Assembly: GCA_964580495.1 (NCBI GenBank)
Contig: CAZOKE010000011.1
Span: 1 to 31,217 of the forward strand
Length of the DNA: 31,217 nucleotides
From: JAIFWV01 sp964580495
GTDB lineage: Bacteria > Patescibacteriota > Doudnabacteria > UBA920 > O2-02-FULL-48-8
Direction of reading: 5' to 3'
Of this stretch, positions 28,781 to 31,217 are shown piece after piece (within the stretch, counting starts at the first letter, position 1; the number at the start of each line of letters is the position of its first letter). The notes under the pieces were generated by a model, which saw nothing but the letters and a program-made list of their open reading frames with translations, did no database searches and was not told the origin of the DNA. Both the position numbers and the translations under genes were made by a program.

Positions 28781-30112
28781 ATGAAAGAAGAAAAATTCGA
28801 TTTGATGGATAAAGTCATTTCCCTCGCAAAAAGGCGGGGTTTTATATTTCCCGGAAGCGAAATCTATGGCGGGCTTGCGAACAGCTGGGATTATGGGCCG
28901 CTTGGTGTGGAATTGAAGAACAATATCAAAAAGCTTTGGTGGAAGATGTTTGTGCAGGAAAGATTTGATATGGTTGGGCTAGATGCTGCGCTCATTATGA
29001 ATCCAAAAGTTTGGGAAGCTTCGGGCCATCTTAAAAATTTTACCGATCCTTTGGTTGAGTGCAAAAAATGCCATACCCGCTACCGCGGTGACCAGGTGCC
29101 GGAGGAATGCCCAGTCTGCGGCAGTGACACCTTCACAGAAGCTAAGCAATTCAATTTGATGCTGAAAACATTTTTGGGCCCGGCTGAAGAAAAGGCCAAC
29201 GAAGTCTATTTCCGTCCCGAGACAGCCCAAGCAATTTTTGCCGATTTCAAACAGATAGTTGAGTCGTCCCAAATGAAAGTTCCGTTTGGCGTGGCGCAAA
29301 TCGGCAAAGCGTTCCGAAACGAAATCACGCCCGGAAATTTTATTTTTCGAACTCGGGAATTTGAGCAGATGGAAATCGAATATTTCATCAAGGAATCAGA
29401 TTGGGAAAAATATTTTGAGCTTTGGCTCGAGGAAATGAAAAAATGGATCAAAGCCGTAGGCATAGATGAAAAAAAAGTGCACTACGTGGAAATTGGAGAG
29501 GAAGACAGGGCGTTTTATTCCAGGCGCACAGTTGATATAGAATTTGATTATCCGTTTGGCCAAAAAGAGCTCTATGGCCTTGCTTATCGCCGCGATTATG
29601 ATTTGAAGCAGCACCAAGATTTGTCGGGCAAAGATTTGGCTTATTTGGATCCGGTAACAAACGAAAAGTTTTTGCCGCATGTCATAGAACCTTCGCTTGG
29701 AGTTGATCGGACGGTCTTGGCAGTGCTGCTGTCTTGCTATACCGAAACCGAAGCTCGTTCCGGCAAACATGACGCCGTGCACGAAACCGAGGTTACTTTG
29801 CGTCTGCCGAAGGAATTGGCGCCGGTCAAAATTGCAGTTTTGCCATTGTCAAAAAAGGAAGAGCTGATAACGCCGGCATTGGAAGTCCGCTCTTTGCTTT
29901 CAAAATATTGGATGATTGACTATCATACAAGTGGCTCAATCGGCAAGCGTTATCGCCGGCAGGACGAAATCGGCACGCCTTACTGCATTACTGTGGATTT
30001 CGAGACTGCCAACGACAAGAGCGTGACCGTACGCGACCGCGACACAATGAAACAAGATAGAATTAAAATTTCAGAATTAGTGAAATATTTTCAGGAGCGG
30101 TTGCAATGCTGA
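28781..30112 (+). CDS. glyS: Glycine-tRNA ligase (class II, single-chain type)
   Basis: 443 aa, the dimeric alpha2 glycyl-tRNA synthetase found in archaea, eukaryotes and many bacteria (not the E. coli alpha2beta2 form). Charges tRNA-Gly. Motif 1 is in FPGSEIYGGLANSWDYGPLG; a zinc-like insertion CKKCHTRYRGD...CPVCGS follows; motif 2 is FRNEITPGNFIFRTREFEQM; motif 3 is in IEPSLGVDRTVLAVL; the anticodon-binding domain fills the last 110 residues (PVKIAVLPLSKKE). Start at 28781 (MKEEKFDLMD) because an earlier TTG precedes the promoter. The TGA lies within the left hairpin of R copy 4. Confidence 0.95.
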   Translation: MKEEKFDLMDKVISLAKRRGFIFPGSEIYGGLANSWDYGPLGVELKNNIKKLWWKMFVQERFDMVGLDAALIMNPKVWEASGHLKNFTDPLVECKKCHTRYRGDQVPEECPVCGSDTFTEAKQFNLMLKTFLGPAEEKANEVYFRPETAQAIFADFKQIVESSQMKVPFGVAQIGKAFRNEITPGNFIFRTREFEQMEIEYFIKESDWEKYFELWLEEMKKWIKAVGIDEKKVHYVEIGEEDRAFYSRRTVDIEFDYPFGQKELYGLAYRRDYDLKQHQDLSGKDLAYLDPVTNEKFLPHVIEPSLGVDRTVLAVLLSCYTETEARSGKHDAVHETEVTLRLPKELAPVKIAVLPLSKKEELITPALEVRSLLSKYWMIDYHTSGSIGKRYRRQDEIGTPYCITVDFETANDKSVTVRDRDTMKQDRIKISELVKYFQERLQC

Positions 30113-30192
30113 ACTTGATTCAGCATCCAATTCCTTGTAATATCATTTGATTTTTAAGTTAATGTATGGACCCCGGATCGGAGTCCCGGGGT
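30106..30192 (+). repeat. R repeat, copy 4, joining glyS stop and M16 start
   Basis: Left hairpin: ATGCTGA (30106-30112), loop ACTTGAT, TCAGCAT (30120-30126); it contains the glyS stop codon. Right hairpin: ACCCCGG (30170-30176) with CCGGGGT (30186-30192) around ATCGGAGTC, ending four bases before the ATG of the next gene, so it can block ribosome entry. No TTTC loop here; the loop type matches copy 5. Confidence 0.8.
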
Positions 30193-30196
30193 GGTT

Positions 30197-31217
30197 ATGA
30201 TTAGCATGTCGATACAATCTCTCTACACAAAAAAAGTTCTATCCAACGGCCTGACTCTACTCATGGTGCCGATCGAGACCGCCGCATCTGTCACCATGTC
30301 GATATTCATCAAGGCCGGGTCGCGTTACGAAGAAAAACAACAAAATGGCATTTCACATTTTTTGGAGCATTTGCATTTCAAAGGATCAAAAAAGTTCCCG
30401 AGTGCCAAAAAACTTTCGGAAGTCGTAGATGCGATAGGCGGCGAATTCAATGCCAATACTGGAAAAGAGCATACGCAATATTTCATCCGGGCGGCTTACG
30501 AGCACCTGGACCTGATTTTCGACGTGCTCACGGACATGCTCCAAAACCCGTTGTTTGAAGAAAAAGAAATCAACCGCGAGCGGGGAGTCATCATCGAGGA
30601 AATCAACATGTACAAGGACAACCCGCAGTTTGCCGTGGATTCTTTGTTTGAAGAAACTTTGTGGCCGGACCAACCGCTGGGACGCGACATTGCCGGAAGC
30701 GCGGAAGTGATCCAGAAAGTCACGCGCAAAGAAATTTTGGATTACCGAGAAAAATTTTATACTCCCAACAACATGATCATTGCGGTTGCGGGCCAATTCG
30801 ACACTAGTAAGCTCGAAAAATTGGTGGATAAGCACTGGAATCATGCCAACGGAAGAAAACCGGGAACGTACAAACCTGCGGTGATAAAACAAAAAGAGCC
30901 GAGAATGTCTTTGATCAAGAAAGCAACAGAACAGGCTTATCTTGTTTTGGGTTTTCAAGGTTATCCATACAGAAGCAAAAATAATTACGCATTGAGGTTA
31001 ATGTCCGCCACTCTGGGGGGCGGGATGAGCTCTCGGCTTTTTATCCGCATCCGTGAACGCTTGGGATTGGCGTACTATGTCAACACCTCTTTTAACAATT
31101 ATCTTGATGCGGGAAATTTTTTGGTCTCATCCGGGCTTAAAGTAAAAAATGTGGGGCAGGCCAAAGAAGTGATTTTGGAAGAATTGCGCAAAGTCCGCGA
31201 AAAGGGGATTACGAAAG
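30197..31217 (+). CDS. M16-family zinc peptidase, 3' end outside window
   Basis: 340 residues visible, frame open to the window end. N-terminal M16 domain (insulinase/processing-peptidase type) with the inverted zinc motif HFLEH (in GISHFLEHLHFKG) and the distal Glu ligand in VIIEEINMYKD; the SRLFIRIRERLGLAYYVNT segment is the family's substrate-binding Arg/Tyr signature of the second half-domain. Full members are about 420 aa, so roughly 80 residues are missing. Possible starts are ATG 30197 and ATG 30206. The right hairpin of R copy 4, with GGGGTGG at its end, occupies the SD position. No signal peptide. Confidence 0.92.
   Translation, partial: MISMSIQSLYTKKVLSNGLTLLMVPIETAASVTMSIFIKAGSRYEEKQQNGISHFLEHLHFKGSKKFPSAKKLSEVVDAIGGEFNANTGKEHTQYFIRAAYEHLDLIFDVLTDMLQNPLFEEKEINRERGVIIEEINMYKDNPQFAVDSLFEETLWPDQPLGRDIAGSAEVIQKVTRKEILDYREKFYTPNNMIIAVAGQFDTSKLEKLVDKHWNHANGRKPGTYKPAVIKQKEPRMSLIKKATEQAYLVLGFQGYPYRSKNNYALRLMSATLGGGMSSRLFIRIRERLGLAYYVNTSFNNYLDAGNFLVSSGLKVKNVGQAKEVILEELRKVREKGITK

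Noticed and set aside
6479..30192. CRISPR array from recurring hairpins
   Set aside because: Copies are far apart, differ in arm sequence and have no regular spacers or cas genes.

Overview
The window (31,217 bp, about 45-48% GC by eye) looks like chromosomal DNA of an uncultivated bacterium with a compact genome, most likely Patescibacteria/CPR or a similar lineage. The reasons are short hypothetical proteins, mixed use of Shine-Dalgarno and SD-less starts, small two-TM and DoxX membrane proteins, a cupredoxin-polysaccharide deacetylase fusion, and housekeeping genes (rpsO, pnp, tgt, glyS) scattered among accessory genes. This placement is inference; there is no rRNA or other diagnostic marker, and I see no tRNA gene or CRISPR array.

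Layout. 1-3.5 kb: envelope proteins (Gmad2-GerMN protein cut by the window edge, membrane-anchored HtrA-type protease, VIT-family transporter, cupredoxin-NodB deacetylase). 3.6-7.6 kb, minus strand: a non-homologous end-joining locus with Ku and the three LigD activities as separate genes (phosphoesterase, ligase, polymerase). A GIY-YIG nuclease gene bracketed by inverted hairpins sits between phosphoesterase and ligase, and a promoter-terminator unit for a small RNA runs opposite to the operon between Ku and phosphoesterase. 7.8-12.1 kb: GT4 glycosyltransferase, a glucosidase/debranching-like hydrolase and an ABC exporter. 12.1-13.9 kb, minus: Xer-type tyrosine recombinase, a degenerate receiver protein, a 29-aa membrane microprotein and a 70-aa protein. 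14.3-17.1 kb: rpsO and pnp. 17.1-22.6 kb: an accessory stretch with a four-helix-bundle (S23-type) element, a DUF3800 protein, a frameshifted AbrB-like gene, a truncated SNF2 helicase, a two-TM protein, an unusual P-type ATPase, and DUF1905 and DUF1059 proteins. 22.6-31.2 kb: transglutaminase-like protein, small Cys-rich proteins, DoxX-like protein, a conserved hypothetical gene, two candidate small RNAs, malic enzyme, tgt, STAS protein, glyS and a partial M16 peptidase.

The most striking content is the dispersed, foldable non-coding DNA. Family R: composite repeats of about 85 bp with a left hairpin whose loop is ACTTGAT and a right hairpin usually looped TTTC; there are five intergenic copies, and the same hairpin pair in the same orientation brackets the GIY-YIG gene. 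Family S: a multi-stem element with a 126-nt core, three same-strand copies, with compensatory base changes between copies. A second gene-plus-empty-copy relationship is seen for the four-helix-bundle gene. The repeats sit at gene edges and supply stop codons, ribosome-binding sites or terminators to neighbours. This suggests a REP/RAYT-like partnership between a GIY-YIG nuclease and palindromic repeats, and an undescribed structured RNA or mobile element.
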